Part shown: positions 1 through 9,000 of the stretch, piece after piece
Numbering within the stretch: the first letter of the stretch is position 1
How the letters are laid out: each line of letters opens with the position of its first letter
NCBI RefSeq assembly: GCF_017312485.1
Contig: NZ_BMBA01000010.1
Location: forward strand, 1 to 64,000
From: Clostridium zeae
Lineage (GTDB): Bacteria > Bacillota > Clostridia > Clostridiales > Clostridiaceae
Reading direction: 5' to 3'
DNA length: 64,000 nucleotides
Translations under genes and position numbers: made by a program
The notes under the pieces: model-generated
Told to the model about the DNA's origin: nothing
The model's database searches: none
The model's input: only the letters and a program-made list of their open reading frames with translations

Positions 1-192
<192 letters not shown>

Positions 193-339
193 AAGTTTAA
201 TCATAGCTTACTTACTTAGTAAGTCTTTTTTCAAAAGAATTGCTGGTTTAGTTTAAGTCTAGTTTTAGACTTTTTTTATCTTCTCTGTTTAATTTTCAAA
301 GACCAAGTTTTATTTCGCTGTTTTTCTGACAGCTTTTAT

Positions 340-368
340 ATCTTATCATCATCCAAGCTTGTTGTCAA
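340..368 (-). promoter_or_regulatory. rrn promoter, proximal
   Basis: Minus strand TTGACA (368-363), 17 bp spacer, TAAGAT (345-340). This is a near-consensus sigma-A promoter pointing into the 16S gene, with a leader of about 140 nt that contains a small stem (AAGTCTA/TAGACTT near 256-276). Confidence 0.8.
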
Positions 369-414
369 TACTTTTTTTCAAAAGTTTTTTTCAACCACCG
401 TGACGACTCTTACA

Positions 415-443
415 AGTTTATCATTTTGTTGACTACTTGTCAA
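415..443 (-). promoter_or_regulatory. rrn promoter, distal
   Basis: Minus strand TTGACA (443-438), 17 bp spacer, TAAACT (420-415). It lies 75 bp upstream of the proximal promoter, the tandem arrangement usual for Firmicute rRNA operons. Confidence 0.7.
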
Positions 444-804
444 GATATTTCTTGAGATTTTTTAAATCTCTTTGCCGCAGTTGCATTAGCGACAAGGACT
501 ATACTAACATATACAAAATAGTAAGTTCATAAGAAAACATCCAATTTGCAACTATAACTATATTCTCCTACAAAATACTACAAAATTCAACTTATATCTG
601 TACAAGACACACCCGGTAGCGATTACTAGCTTATTATGTATAAATACTAACTAAGGCATACATTTTTTCTAAAAACATATGCCTTCTTAAAGATAAACTA
701 CCCAACTAATATTTAATTTCATATTATAATAATTTATTTCTATTGTAATTTAGCTACAAAATAATTATATTCAAACCATTTATCTGTCTCTATAATAGGT
801 TTAT
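444..804. other. intergenic region, no gene seen
   Basis: About 360 bp of AT-rich sequence between the rrn promoters and the HTH gene. No reading frame with a ribosome site was found. The only structure is an AAGGCATA/TATGCCTT hairpin (653-685) downstream of the HTH gene; it has no clear U tract, so it is a doubtful terminator. Confidence 0.5.
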
Positions 805-1011
805 CTAATCCTCTGTATATTCTAAGATATCGCCTGGCTGGCACTTCAGTTCTTTACATATTGCTTCTAAGGTAGAAAACCTAACCGCTTTTGCTTTATT
901 GTTTTTTAGTATAGATAGGTTTGCATTTGTTATACCCACCTTGTCAGCAAGATCTTGCAAAGAAATCTTTCTTTTAGCCATCATGACATCCAAATTTATA
1001 ATTATAGGCAT
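805..1011 (-). CDS. YozG-like HTH (Cro/C1 family) regulator
   Basis: A 68-residue protein that is almost entirely one Cro/C1-type helix-turn-helix: the recognition region reads DLADKVGITNANLSILKNNK, followed by FSTLEAICKELKCQPGDILEY, the usual end of this mini-regulator family. It should bind DNA as a dimer. An AGGAG lies 7 bases before the ATG. It is downstream of, and probably cotranscribed with, a DUF2975 membrane protein; this pair is common in Firmicutes. Two 22-bp palindromes lie upstream of the pair and are candidate operators. The signal sensed is unknown. Confidence 0.85.
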   Translation of the reverse strand: MPIIINLDVMMAKRKISLQDLADKVGITNANLSILKNNKAKAVRFSTLEAICKELKCQPGDILEYTED

Positions 1012-1044
1012 AAAACTTCTCCTTCATCAGTGAAATAAATTCAT

Positions 1045-1539
1045 CTAAATAGTAAAATCATTCTCTTCTTTATAATCAATAGCTTGTTGGAATACTTTTG
1101 ATAGTATCAATATAAAACATCCAGCAAAGAGAAATATTATAAACTCCATATCAGTATGAACCCCTTTATTGTCTATATAGATAAATTTGAATTCTTTAAA
1201 GTTAGAGTTAGCCAAAATATTTACTATATAACATCCTGCAATAGTAAAGCATTCATAAGACACCCTTTTGAGAGCTTTTACATTTTCACTTATAAATGGA
1301 TTAGCTTTTACCAATGAAAATAAAACCTTCCTTAAACTCATAACTATAAGAAATACACAACCTATCCCTATAGCAAGAAGAATAAAAACAACAATCTTTT
1401 TAGAAAAATCTATTTCTACAATGTTATCTATAAAAGTATTCTTAAATATAAAAATAGTTGCTATGATACCTAATATTAAAACTATATCCAAAATTCTTGT
1501 AAGGACACTTGACATTGACTTCTCTCCATAATATTTCAT
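1045..1539 (-). CDS. DUF2975 family membrane protein
   Basis: A 164-residue integral membrane protein with four predicted hydrophobic segments (about residues 10-30, 44-66, 90-110 and 128-148). I start it at MKYYGEK because GGAGG lies 8 bases before that ATG; an ATG five codons upstream overlaps the ribosome site itself. The gene sits 33 bp upstream of the small HTH regulator, the standard partner of DUF2975 proteins, which suggests that the membrane protein modulates the regulator. The function is inferred from this pairing only. Confidence 0.75.
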   Translation of the reverse strand: MKYYGEKSMSSVLTRILDIVLILGIIATIFIFKNTFIDNIVEIDFSKKIVVFILLAIGIGCVFLIVMSLRKVLFSLVKANPFISENVKALKRVSYECFTIAGCYIVNILANSNFKEFKFIYIDNKGVHTDMEFIIFLFAGCFILILSKVFQQAIDYKEENDFTI

Positions 1540-1572
1540 ATAAAAAACCTCCATACAATATTACTTCATTAT

Positions 1573-1619
1573 AAATACTAACATATTAGTATTTACCTAT
1601 CAATAAACATTTATTGATA
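1573..1619. promoter_or_regulatory. two adjacent 22-bp palindromes (candidate operators)
   Basis: AAATACTAA-CATA-TTAGTATTT (1573-1594) and TATCAATAAA-CA-TTTATTGATA (1598-1619) lie 3 bp apart, 34 bp upstream of the DUF2975 start codon. Each has perfect half-sites. The position fits an operator for the HTH protein encoded in the same operon. Confidence 0.5.
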
Positions 1620-1695
1620 AACAATAATATATTATCTCTATTATAATTACTTACCACCGATTCCTGAATTACAACTCAATATTTAGATTCACTAC

Positions 1696-1727
1696 AAAAA
1701 AACTACCTAACAATAATAGTTAAGTAG
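1696..1727 (-). terminator. intrinsic terminator of sodA
   Basis: CTACTTAAC / GTTAGGTAG stem on the minus strand (arms 1727-1719 and 1711-1703) followed by a run of seven T, 27 bp after the sodA stop codon. Confidence 0.75.
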
Positions 1728-1753
1728 CATTTTATATGAAAACTTATATTTTT

Positions 1754-2365
1754 TTATTTTAATGCTTCTTCATATAGTTGATTAGCGTACTCCCAATTAA
1801 CTATACTCCACCATGATCCAACATAATCTGGTCTTCTATTTTGATACTTTAGATAATATGCATGCTCCCAAACGTCTAAAGCCAAAACTGGTTTAAAGCC
1901 ATCACTTACTGGAGTATCTTGATTCGCAGTAGACAAAATCTCCAACTCATTGTTATTGTTAACTACTAGCCAAGCCCAACCACTACCAAATCTTGTTGCA
2001 GCTGCCTTTGCAAATAACTCCTTGAAGGAATCAAAGCTTCCAAACTTAGCAGTTATAGCTTCAGCTAAAGAACCTTTGACTTCTCCTCCTTTAGGAGAAA
2101 GTAATTTCCAAAATAGTGAGTGGTTATAATGTCCACCTCCATTATTTCTAACTGCTATCCTTATATCAGTAGGTACGTTCTCTAAATTCTTCACTAACTC
2201 CTCAACTGTCTTCTCTTGAAGTTCTGGATATGCTTCAAGCGCAGAGTTTAAATTATTTACATATGTTGCATGATGCTTTGAATGATGTATTGTCATTGTC
2301 ATTTCATCTATATATGGCTCTAACGCATTATATTCATACTCTAAATTTGGTAATTCATGTTTCAT
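1754..2365 (-). CDS. sodA: superoxide dismutase, Mn/Fe family (cytoplasmic)
   Basis: Converts superoxide to oxygen and peroxide. 203 residues, the normal length. The four metal ligands are visible: H27, H82 (in [11 protein letters not shown]), D164 and H168 (in DVWEHAYY). Q149 in the NQDTP segment and the glycine preceding H79 point to the manganese-type active site, although metal choice cannot be proven from sequence. There is no signal peptide, unlike the second copy at 31980-32666. GGAGG lies 9 bases before the ATG. A GTTATC/GATAAC inverted repeat at about 2404-2421 may be part of its control region. Confidence 0.93.
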   Translation of the reverse strand: MKHELPNLEYEYNALEPYIDEMTMTIHHSKHHATYVNNLNSALEAYPELQEKTVEELVKNLENVPTDIRIAVRNNGGGHYNHSLFWKLLSPKGGEVKGSLAEAITAKFGSFDSFKELFAKAAATRFGSGWAWLVVNNNNELEILSTANQDTPVSDGFKPVLALDVWEHAYYLKYQNRRPDYVGSWWSIVNWEYANQLYEEALK

Positions 2366-2507
2366 TTTATTCTACCTCCAAAATCTTTATTTCTATGATT
2401 TTATGTTATCACTATTGATAACAATAATCAATATTAAATAATAAAAAATATTTTATATGTTCATATCCTTTATTAAGATATATTTAATTATAGATAAAGC
2501 TTTTATA

Positions 2508-2544
2508 AAAAAAAGAGGATTTAGCCTTAATAAAAGCTAAATCC
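2508..2544 (-). terminator. intrinsic terminator after the deoxynucleoside kinase
   Basis: GGATTTAGC/GCTAAATCC stem (arms 2536-2544 and 2518-2526) followed on the minus strand by CTCTTTTTTTT. Confidence 0.8.
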
Positions 2545-2581
2545 CTTCTTTAATATATATTTAACTATATGTATTTTAGTT

Positions 2582-3259
2582 CTACTTTTCTTCTATCTCT
2601 CTTAACTGTTGTTCTATAAGCCCTAAAACATACTCTCTATCTTTTTCATTGTTCTCGAAATCTAATCCGTCAACATTTATCTTAAGTATAGGCGAAACAT
2701 CATAACTATAGAAATACTTTCTATATTCCTCATTAAGCTTCTCCCAGTATGCTCTTTCAACCACTTGCTCGTAGTCTCTTCCTCTTTTCTTTATTCTCGA
2801 CATAGCTTCATCTACCGAAACTTCTAAATACACCATTAACTTAGGAGCTTGAACATGCTCAAGCATATTTTCTAGCAGTTCCTTATATAAATCAAATTCC
2901 TCTACTGACATTTCTCCTTTATCACAAAGCATCTTTGCAAATATAACATCACCATAAATACTTCTATCCATAACAGAATTAGCTATCGATGAAGCCTCTT
3001 TTATATGCTTAAATCTTTTATTTAAAAAGAAAACTTGCAAAGGAAAAGAGTATCTCTCTCTATCGTAATAAAACTTTTCTAAAATAGGGTTGTCCACAAC
3101 AGGTTCTTCAAAAGATACATACCCTCTTTTTGCTATAAGCCCCATCAATGTACTCTTTCCAACTCCTACTACTCCATCAACAACTATCATGTCCCAAACT
3201 CCTTTTCTATCTATTCTTTTAAGAACCTCTTTATATAAATTATCACTCTGGTAAGGCAA
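2582..3259 (-). CDS. deoxynucleoside kinase (dGK/dAK family)
   Basis: Phosphorylates deoxyribonucleosides in the nucleotide salvage pathway. P-loop GVVGVGKST at residues 29-37, substrate-site region FEEP, and the DRSIYGD motif in mid-protein match the family; 225 residues. There are two equally convincing starts: a TTG at 3259 with AAGGAGG 8 bases upstream, and an internal ATG at 3190 (residue 24, just before the P-loop strand) with AAAGGAG 8 bases upstream. The internal start would give the usual compact 202-residue enzyme. Whether both are used is unknown. Confidence 0.85.
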   Translation of the reverse strand: MPYQSDNLYKEVLKRIDRKGVWDMIVVDGVVGVGKSTLMGLIAKRGYVSFEEPVVDNPILEKFYYDRERYSFPLQVFFLNKRFKHIKEASSIANSVMDRSIYGDVIFAKMLCDKGEMSVEEFDLYKELLENMLEHVQAPKLMVYLEVSVDEAMSRIKKRGRDYEQVVERAYWEKLNEEYRKYFYSYDVSPILKINVDGLDFENNEKDREYVLGLIEQQLREIEEK

Positions 3260-3304
3260 GCCAAAATCCTCCTTAAGGCAAATCCAATGAACTAAAATGG
3301 AAAC

Positions 3305-4240
3305 CTATATATTATTCACTTTATAAAAGGTTACATGATCTCTCCATTCACCATTTATAAAAAGATATTTTTCATTTAAACCAAGCTTATTAAATCCACA
3401 TTTAAGTAAAACACTTTGAGATTTTATGTTATCAACTAAAGTAGAAGCTTCTAACCTATGAAGCCCCATATCATTAAAGCAATAATCTATAACTAACTTT
3501 ACAGCTTCTTGCATATAACCCATCCCACAATGTTTCTCATCCATAGAATATCCTAATATACCACTTTTAAATACTCCTAATACAATATTAGAAAGTTTTA
3601 TTTTCCCTATAAGATTATCATTTAGAAATATACCAAAATCAATACTAGTACCACTCATGAATTGTTTATAACTCTCAAGCAAAATAGATAATTGTGTTTC
3701 ATACGTGTAAAAACTTCTATCTCTAGCAGGTTCAAAAGTCTCAAGATGTTTTTCATTTCTTATATAGTACTCTAAAAGCTCCGATGTATGCTCTGGTGTA
3801 AGATTTCTTAATTCTATTCTTCTACTTTTAAGTTTTAACAAAGTTATATTTTGATAGTTTCTAAAATCATTTAGTGTTATACCAAATAGCAATTCATCCT
3901 TATAATAATCATTTTGCAATAAATTATTAGATAATACCCCTTCAAGAATAAATCCTAAATTAAAAAATGGAGATATATTAGAACTTTCGCTTACTAAAAT
4001 ATTAATTTTATATATTTTTTTACCTTTAAAGATACCTTCTAAAGATTGTTCTAATGCTCGTTTCATCATCTGATAATTATCATTTCTGTAAAACTTAAAT
4101 CTTATAGTTGCTCTCTTATTTTCAGTATCCCATTCAATAGTATTAAACCTACCAACAGTTATACCGTTATAATCCTTTATTATATAGTCTTTATCAGTGC
4201 CTCTTATTAGTTCTATACATATATTTTTCCTCTCAGCCAT
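3305..4240 (-). CDS. GNAT acetyltransferase, two GNAT-like halves
   Basis: 311 residues. The C-terminal half (from about residue 135) is a RimJ/RimL-type GNAT domain: RIELRNLTPEHTSELLEYY, then GYSMDEKHCGMGYMQEAVKL (acetyl-CoA loop) and LHRLEASTLVDNIKSQSVL. The N-terminal half looks like a degenerate GNAT domain (GRFNTIEWDTENKRATIRFKF). It probably acetylates a small molecule or protein N-terminus; the substrate is unknown. I chose the ATG at 4240, preceded by AGGGG, over an ATG 11 codons upstream. Confidence 0.8.
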   Translation of the reverse strand: MAERKNICIELIRGTDKDYIIKDYNGITVGRFNTIEWDTENKRATIRFKFYRNDNYQMMKRALEQSLEGIFKGKKIYKINILVSESSNISPFFNLGFILEGVLSNNLLQNDYYKDELLFGITLNDFRNYQNITLLKLKSRRIELRNLTPEHTSELLEYYIRNEKHLETFEPARDRSFYTYETQLSILLESYKQFMSGTSIDFGIFLNDNLIGKIKLSNIVLGVFKSGILGYSMDEKHCGMGYMQEAVKLVIDYCFNDMGLHRLEASTLVDNIKSQSVLLKCGFNKLGLNEKYLFINGEWRDHVTFYKVNNI

Positions 4241-4336
4241 AAAGTCCATCCCCTGATTAATTAATTTTATCAAGTATTAAGTTTCATAGATATAGCCTCT
4301 TAAACTATACCCATATGTTCAACATATATGTATTAT

Positions 4337-4410
4337 TCCATAATTAAATACATATTTTTAAACTCTCTTTTTTCTTTATCTTAGGAGAGTTTTAAAAAGT
4401 AAGTCTATAC
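4337..4410. repeat. degenerate copy of the AGATGAACCACTTCA palindromic family (core only)
   Basis: The core CATAATTAAA...ATTTTTAAACTCTC...GGAGAGTTTTAAAAA resembles the inner part of the full element at 58053-58149, including the CTCTC/GAGAG inner hairpin. The outer arms are not recognisable. Confidence 0.4.
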
Positions 4411-4594
4411 CTAAACAATCTTATTAATTATAACATAAATATGCTGGTTGTTTATAGGAAACTTTAAGTAAATTAACTGTAAAAAAATTACTAAGAAATA
4501 AAAAATGGCAATACTACTATTGATATTTCTTTTACATTGTGTTTATACTATTTTATGTATTTCGGTAGTTTTAAGGAAGGCTTATGGTGATGTA

Positions 4595-5794
4595 ATGAAT
4601 AAACAAAGTATTACTAAAATAAAGTTATTTTTAATGGGAATAAGCAATAGATTCTTAGAAGACTCAAGCACATTTAAAAATATATATGTAACTTATACTG
4701 CAGGGCTAAAAGAGTTCAAAGGTAATGGCGGCTTTGAAGATGGTAAAATAAAGTATAATTTCAATGGTAAAACTGAACTTTTGGGTGTTTTAGATCTTTT
4801 TGAAAGAATAAGCTCAGAATGCGAGAATTATGAGACAGTTACAATTCTTTATAGAGAACGTGGTACTGACATAGTTATAACTGGAGACAATAAAAACGTA
4901 AAAATGAATAATACTGAAGTAAAGGAAAGTTCTCCTCTTGCTGTAAAAAAACAAGAAGCTTCAGATCATAATATCAACGAGACATCTACCTTATTAAATA
5001 GAAATTACTTAATTAAGGTAGGCAAGGCAGATTCCTTACTTAAAGAGATAGGTATAATGTCTCAATCAGGTAAAATAAAAAATGATAAAATAAGAAAATA
5101 TAATCAAATAGATCATTATGTTGAAATTTTGGAAGCAACCTTAGATTCACTTCCTAAAAATGAAGTGTTAACCATATTGGATTGCGGATGTGGAAAGTCA
5201 TATCTTACTTTTGTTCTTAATTATTATCTAACGGAAGTAAAAAAGAGAAAATGCCACTTCATAGGACTAGACATATCTGAAGGAGTTATTAATAGTTCTA
5301 AGAAAATGGCGCAAAATCTAGGTTATAGGAATATGGAATTTCATGCTATAGACATAAAGAAATTCAATCCAAGTAGAAAGATTCACATGGTTATATCTCT
5401 TCATGCCTGTGATACTGCCACTGATATGGCTATTGCACTAGGTATCAAGGTAAATAGTGATTCAATTATAGCAGTTCCTTGCTGCCATAGAGAACTACTA
5501 AACCAATATGATTATGAACCTTTGAAAAGCATATTTAAACATGGAATATTAAAAGCTAGAATGGCTGATGCCTTAACAGACGGTATGAGAAGCATTATGT
5601 TAGAAAGCAAAGGATATAATGTTTCCATTGTTGAATATATATCTCCATTAGAGACACCTAAAAACTTAATGATAAGAGCAATTAGAACAGGAAAAGAAAA
5701 ACCTGAACTCATGGATGAATATATATCTCTAATGGCAGCCCTTAATGCTTACCCTGCTCTTTATCAATTCTTAAATGAAGGATGGGAAGCTTAA
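4595..5794 (+). CDS. class I SAM-dependent methyltransferase (Methyltransf_32-like)
   Basis: About 399 residues from the ATG at 4595. The C-terminal half is a Rossmann methyltransferase with the SAM motif TILDCGCGKSYLTF, the acidic strand FIGLDIS, and the paired SLHACDTATD and VPCCHREL motifs typical of the Methyltransf_32 group. The N-terminal 170 residues are a separate, poorly conserved domain. The substrate is unknown; RNA is plausible for this group. The reading frame is open back to 4505, but that extension is a hydrophobic stretch without a ribosome site, so I do not include it. The start is uncertain because the 4595 ribosome site (GGTGA) is also weak. Confidence 0.75.
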   Translation: MNKQSITKIKLFLMGISNRFLEDSSTFKNIYVTYTAGLKEFKGNGGFEDGKIKYNFNGKTELLGVLDLFERISSECENYETVTILYRERGTDIVITGDNKNVKMNNTEVKESSPLAVKKQEASDHNINETSTLLNRNYLIKVGKADSLLKEIGIMSQSGKIKNDKIRKYNQIDHYVEILEATLDSLPKNEVLTILDCGCGKSYLTFVLNYYLTEVKKRKCHFIGLDISEGVINSSKKMAQNLGYRNMEFHAIDIKKFNPSRKIHMVISLHACDTATDMAIALGIKVNSDSIIAVPCCHRELLNQYDYEPLKSIFKHGILKARMADALTDGMRSIMLESKGYNVSIVEYISPLETPKNLMIRAIRTGKEKPELMDEYISLMAALNAYPALYQFLNEGWEA

Positions 5795-5826
5795 GTTACT
5801 CAATTGTAAACTAAATGTATTAAATA

Positions 5827-5875
5827 AAGCTACTTATAAATATATTAGATTAATATTTATAGGTAGCTTATATTT
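5827..5875 (+). terminator. terminator after the methyltransferase
   Basis: 17-bp stem AAGCTACTTATAAATAT / ATATTTATAGGTAGCTT (one G-T pair) followed by ATATTTTATT. Confidence 0.65.
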
Positions 5876-5893
5876 TATTCCTATCTAAAATAT

Positions 5894-5974
5894 AGATAAA
5901 CTACTTCATATTTGAATCTATCCAAATAAATATTCGTAAAATCATGGAAATCTTGATTTGGAACTGGTTTATCT
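5894..5974. repeat. palindromic MITE-like element, copy 2
   Basis: 81 bp with outer arms AGATAAACTACTT and AACTGGTTTATCT and an inner stem TCCAAAT/ATTTGGA. Its left arm closely matches the reverse complement of the right arm of the copy at 30401-30494 (AATATGAAGTAGTTTATCTA). The rest of the 5795-6190 gap holds no gene. Confidence 0.55.
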
Positions 5975-6190
5975 ATATATGCTTTACATCTATTTACAAC
6001 ATTGTGAATTATATTCTACATAAAACCTTGTACTTTTAATACTTGACAAAAAGTAATATTATTAGGAAAATTATAATAATCATTTAGGGAGTCAACTTAA
6101 ATTCTAACATTAAAACCATCATGTAAATTACAGATATATTAACTAAAACACATGATAGTACCATCACTATAATATTTTAGGAGGTGCAAG

Positions 6191-6850
6191 ATGTTCAAAA
6201 AACTTAGAAAAAAGACATTTAATATTATATTAGCCTTCTTAGTATTCACCTCTTTGGGATGCTACATAAGTTATAAGGTTATAGAAGATAAAGACAAGCC
6301 AAAGATAACAAAAATTTTACCATCAAGTTCAAACACCAAGTTATCTTTTATCACCGAGGAAAGTATAGTAGATAAGATACAGAAAGTTTCAAAACTAGTA
6401 GTAGTTGAAGTTGATCTTAACGAAAAGATGGTTATTGATAATAGTTGGGGTGACTGGGATGTCTTCAAGAAACTCCAAAGAGTTGATTACTATGGAAAAG
6501 GTTCTTATTCAATAGATTTATCGTCTATAGATAATTCAAAAGTTAAGATAGACAAGCTTAATAAAGTGGTAACAATATATCTGCCTAAACCAACAGCTAA
6601 TACTCCATCAATAGATTATGATAAAACAACTTTTGAATCAACGGAAAAAGGGTTACTTCGTTTTGGCGATATAAAATTAACTAAAGACGAAAGCGCTGTA
6701 ATTGATAAAGAAGTGATAGCACGAATGGATAACAAATTAAAAGAAGCAACAATCTATGATGTAGCTACAAAAAATGGTCAAGATACAGTACAAAACTTAA
6801 TTAAACCAATTGTAGATGATAATGTGAAGATAAATGTTATTTTTGAATAA
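6191..6850 (+). CDS. DUF4230 domain protein, membrane anchored
   Basis: 219 residues. One N-terminal transmembrane segment (about residues 10-28, containing GCYISY) is followed by an extracytoplasmic domain with the DUF4230 pattern: I(V/Q)KVSKLVVVEVDL, YYGKGSYSIDLS, KLNKVVTIYLPKP and a C-terminal TVQNLIKP. The family has no established function. AGGAGG lies 6 bases before the ATG. It stands alone, facing tcdA across a shared bidirectional terminator. Confidence 0.75.
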   Translation: MFKKLRKKTFNIILAFLVFTSLGCYISYKVIEDKDKPKITKILPSSSNTKLSFITEESIVDKIQKVSKLVVVEVDLNEKMVIDNSWGDWDVFKKLQRVDYYGKGSYSIDLSSIDNSKVKIDKLNKVVTIYLPKPTANTPSIDYDKTTFESTEKGLLRFGDIKLTKDESAVIDKEVIARMDNKLKEATIYDVATKNGQDTVQNLIKPIVDDNVKINVIFE

Positions 6851-6895
6851 ATCAGGTTTAGCATGTATAAATACTTTATGTTTTACTATACGAAA

Positions 6896-6938
6896 ATAAA
6901 TAAACTGGCAGGATAGGTTATCCTGCCAGTTTATTTAT
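6896..6938. terminator. bidirectional terminator between DUF4230 gene and tcdA
   Basis: 20-bp stem with ACTGGCAGGATA/TATCCTGCCAGT core and A/T-rich flanks on both sides. The tcdA stop codon at 6935-6937 lies inside the right arm, so the two convergent genes share it. Confidence 0.85.
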
Positions 6939-7696
6939 ATATACTCTTCAATTAAATCATTAACAACTTGAGAAGCTATAATCATACCAGCAACTGGAGG
7001 AACGAAAGATACACTTCCAGGTATCTGTCTCTTCACTGCGCATTTTTTACTTCCACCTGTACACACACAACCTTCTTTACAAGTCACTACTTCATCCATC
7101 TTTGGCTTTCTAGGAATTTCTTCCGAGTAAACAACCTTTAGTTTCTTTACTCCTCTTTTTCTAAGCTCATATCTCATTACCTTAGCTAAAGGGCAGACTT
7201 TTGTTTTGTATATGTCAGTTACCTTAAATTGAGTTGGATCAAGCTTATTACCTGTACCCATACAACTCATAATTTTTATATTATTATTTTCACAATATAT
7301 TGCTAAAGCTATCTTTGCTGATACAGTATCAATTGCATCAACTACATAATCAACATCTTGTGTAATTATATCTGATATATTTTCTTCTGTCACAAATACT
7401 TGATGTGTTATGATCTCACATTGCCTATTTATTTCTCCGATTCTTTCCTTCATCACATCAACTTTGTTTTTACTTATTGTTTTATATGTAGCGTGTACTT
7501 GTCTATTAAGATTGGTTAAACATACTGTATCATCATCAATAAGCACTAAGGTTCCTACTCCCGCTCTCGCTAATGCTTCTGCAGTAAAACTACCTACTCC
7601 ACCTATACCAAATACAACTACCTTACTATTTCTTAATTTTTGTAATGCTTCTTTTCCTATAAGGAGTTCTGTTCTTGATAATGAATGCTGTAGCAT
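6935..7696 (-). CDS. tcdA: tRNA threonylcarbamoyladenosine dehydratase
   Basis: E1-like adenylating enzyme that cyclises t6A37 of tRNAs. 253 residues from the ATG at 7696 (AAAGGAG 10 bases upstream). The nucleotide-binding loop VVVFGIGGVGSFTAEALARAG, the LIDDDTVCLTNLNRQ motif and YVVDAIDTVSAKI match the MoeB/ThiF superfamily, and the Cys-rich segment CKEGCVCTGGSKKCAVKRQ with PGSVSFVPPVAGMIIA near the C-terminus is characteristic of TcdA. Monocistronic. Confidence 0.92.
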   Translation of the reverse strand: MLQHSLSRTELLIGKEALQKLRNSKVVVFGIGGVGSFTAEALARAGVGTLVLIDDDTVCLTNLNRQVHATYKTISKNKVDVMKERIGEINRQCEIITHQVFVTEENISDIITQDVDYVVDAIDTVSAKIALAIYCENNNIKIMSCMGTGNKLDPTQFKVTDIYKTKVCPLAKVMRYELRKRGVKKLKVVYSEEIPRKPKMDEVVTCKEGCVCTGGSKKCAVKRQIPGSVSFVPPVAGMIIASQVVNDLIEEYI

Positions 7697-7935
7697 TAAT
7701 ATTACTCTCCTTTTCAACAAATCTATATTGATTTAGTAAACATTGTATTAAACACATTGCTCATCTTTTTTATTCTTAAAACAACTCATATAATAATATA
7801 CCATAAAACTTATCGCTTCAATAGGTAAATAATGATTATCACCAAATATATTGTCCATTAAATCATTAGTAATTTTACATAAATTTCATTTTATGCTAGT
7901 ATATTGATTATACTTTGTAATAATTGAGGTGCAAT

Positions 7936-8862
7936 ATGAAACTTAGAAGTTTAATTATATTTAATCCATTAATTGATTTAGAAGAAGAAGTGCTGGATTC
8001 AAAAAAGATAGGGATTTTAGGCAGCATATGGATTGCACTCCTATTCTCTCTCATTATACCTGTAGTAGTACAATTTGTATTATTAATTGCCTGTGCTATA
8101 GCAGGATCGAGCTTATCCTCTTACGATGGTATTACTAGCATTACTTATGCCTCTAAATCAGAATATCTTTATTTAATATCATCTATATTTACTTTAATGG
8201 CAACAATTTTTGTGATGTGCAAATTCTTTACTATAAAAACAAATTTAGCTTTTCCAGAAAAAAAATTCAACAAATCTGACATACTAGGAATTATATGTTT
8301 GATATTAGGATTCAGATTACTATTCTGCGGGTCTTTAAATCATATAGTAAACTTAATACCTCTTCCTAAATCTATAGAGGATGCCTTTAATAACATATTT
8401 CAAAATCCTATAATAGGACTTATCACTGCTATTATAATAGCTCCAATTCAAGAAGAATTCGTGAATAGAGGCATAATATTAAATGGTCTCGCAAAAAAAT
8501 ACTCTTCAAAGGTAGCTTTAATTGTATCTTCATTAATATTTGCTGCTATGCATATGAACATACCTCAAGGTATCAACGCTTTCCTTCTTGGTCTGATACT
8601 TGGTTATATTTATCTAAAAACAAAATCCATATTTTTATCTATGATGTGTCATTCCATAAATAACATGCTCGCTTTCATGCCTGACATAGACAGTCTATCA
8701 AATATGTATTTATTAGTATCTATATCAATAGTAGTTATAATACTTGGCGCAGTGCTATTTAAAATTGGATTAAAAAGATTAGATTTAAAGAATAAACAAA
8801 TTTATTTTGACCTTTTAAGAAAACATAATGCTTATGATGATGAATTAAACATTAATATGTAG
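7936..8862 (+). CDS. CPBP family intramembrane metalloprotease
   Basis: 308 residues and about eight hydrophobic segments. The CPBP (Abi/Rce1-like) motifs are present: EEFVNRG (E173, E174, R178), H206 in AAMHMNI and H239 in CHSINN. Family members cleave prenylated or bacteriocin-like substrates in the membrane; the target here is unknown. I start at the ATG at 7936 behind GAGGTG; a TTG four codons earlier overlaps that site. A small AGGTAATT/AATTACCT hairpin follows the stop codon. Confidence 0.88.
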   Translation: MKLRSLIIFNPLIDLEEEVLDSKKIGILGSIWIALLFSLIIPVVVQFVLLIACAIAGSSLSSYDGITSITYASKSEYLYLISSIFTLMATIFVMCKFFTIKTNLAFPEKKFNKSDILGIICLILGFRLLFCGSLNHIVNLIPLPKSIEDAFNNIFQNPIIGLITAIIIAPIQEEFVNRGIILNGLAKKYSSKVALIVSSLIFAAMHMNIPQGINAFLLGLILGYIYLKTKSIFLSMMCHSINNMLAFMPDIDSLSNMYLLVSISIVVIILGAVLFKIGLKRLDLKNKQIYFDLLRKHNAYDDELNINM

Positions 8863-9000
8863 GTAATTCAATTACCTTCATATTCTTAATATATATAGCA
8901 TTGTCTAAAACTTGAATTAGGAGCTATATATAACTTTAATTGAGAAATTTCATCAAATTGAGTATAATTAAAATTATCAATTTATATGGAGGCTTTCGCA

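Noticed and set aside
4505-4594. N-terminal hydrophobic extension of the methyltransferase (MAILLLIFLLHC...)
   Set aside because: No ribosome site before 4505 and the hydrophobic stretch does not fit a cytoplasmic methyltransferase; the ATG at 4595 is preferred.
6043-6077. Promoter TTGACA ... TATAAT before the DUF4230 gene
   Set aside because: The spacer is 23 bp, too long for a normal sigma-A promoter.
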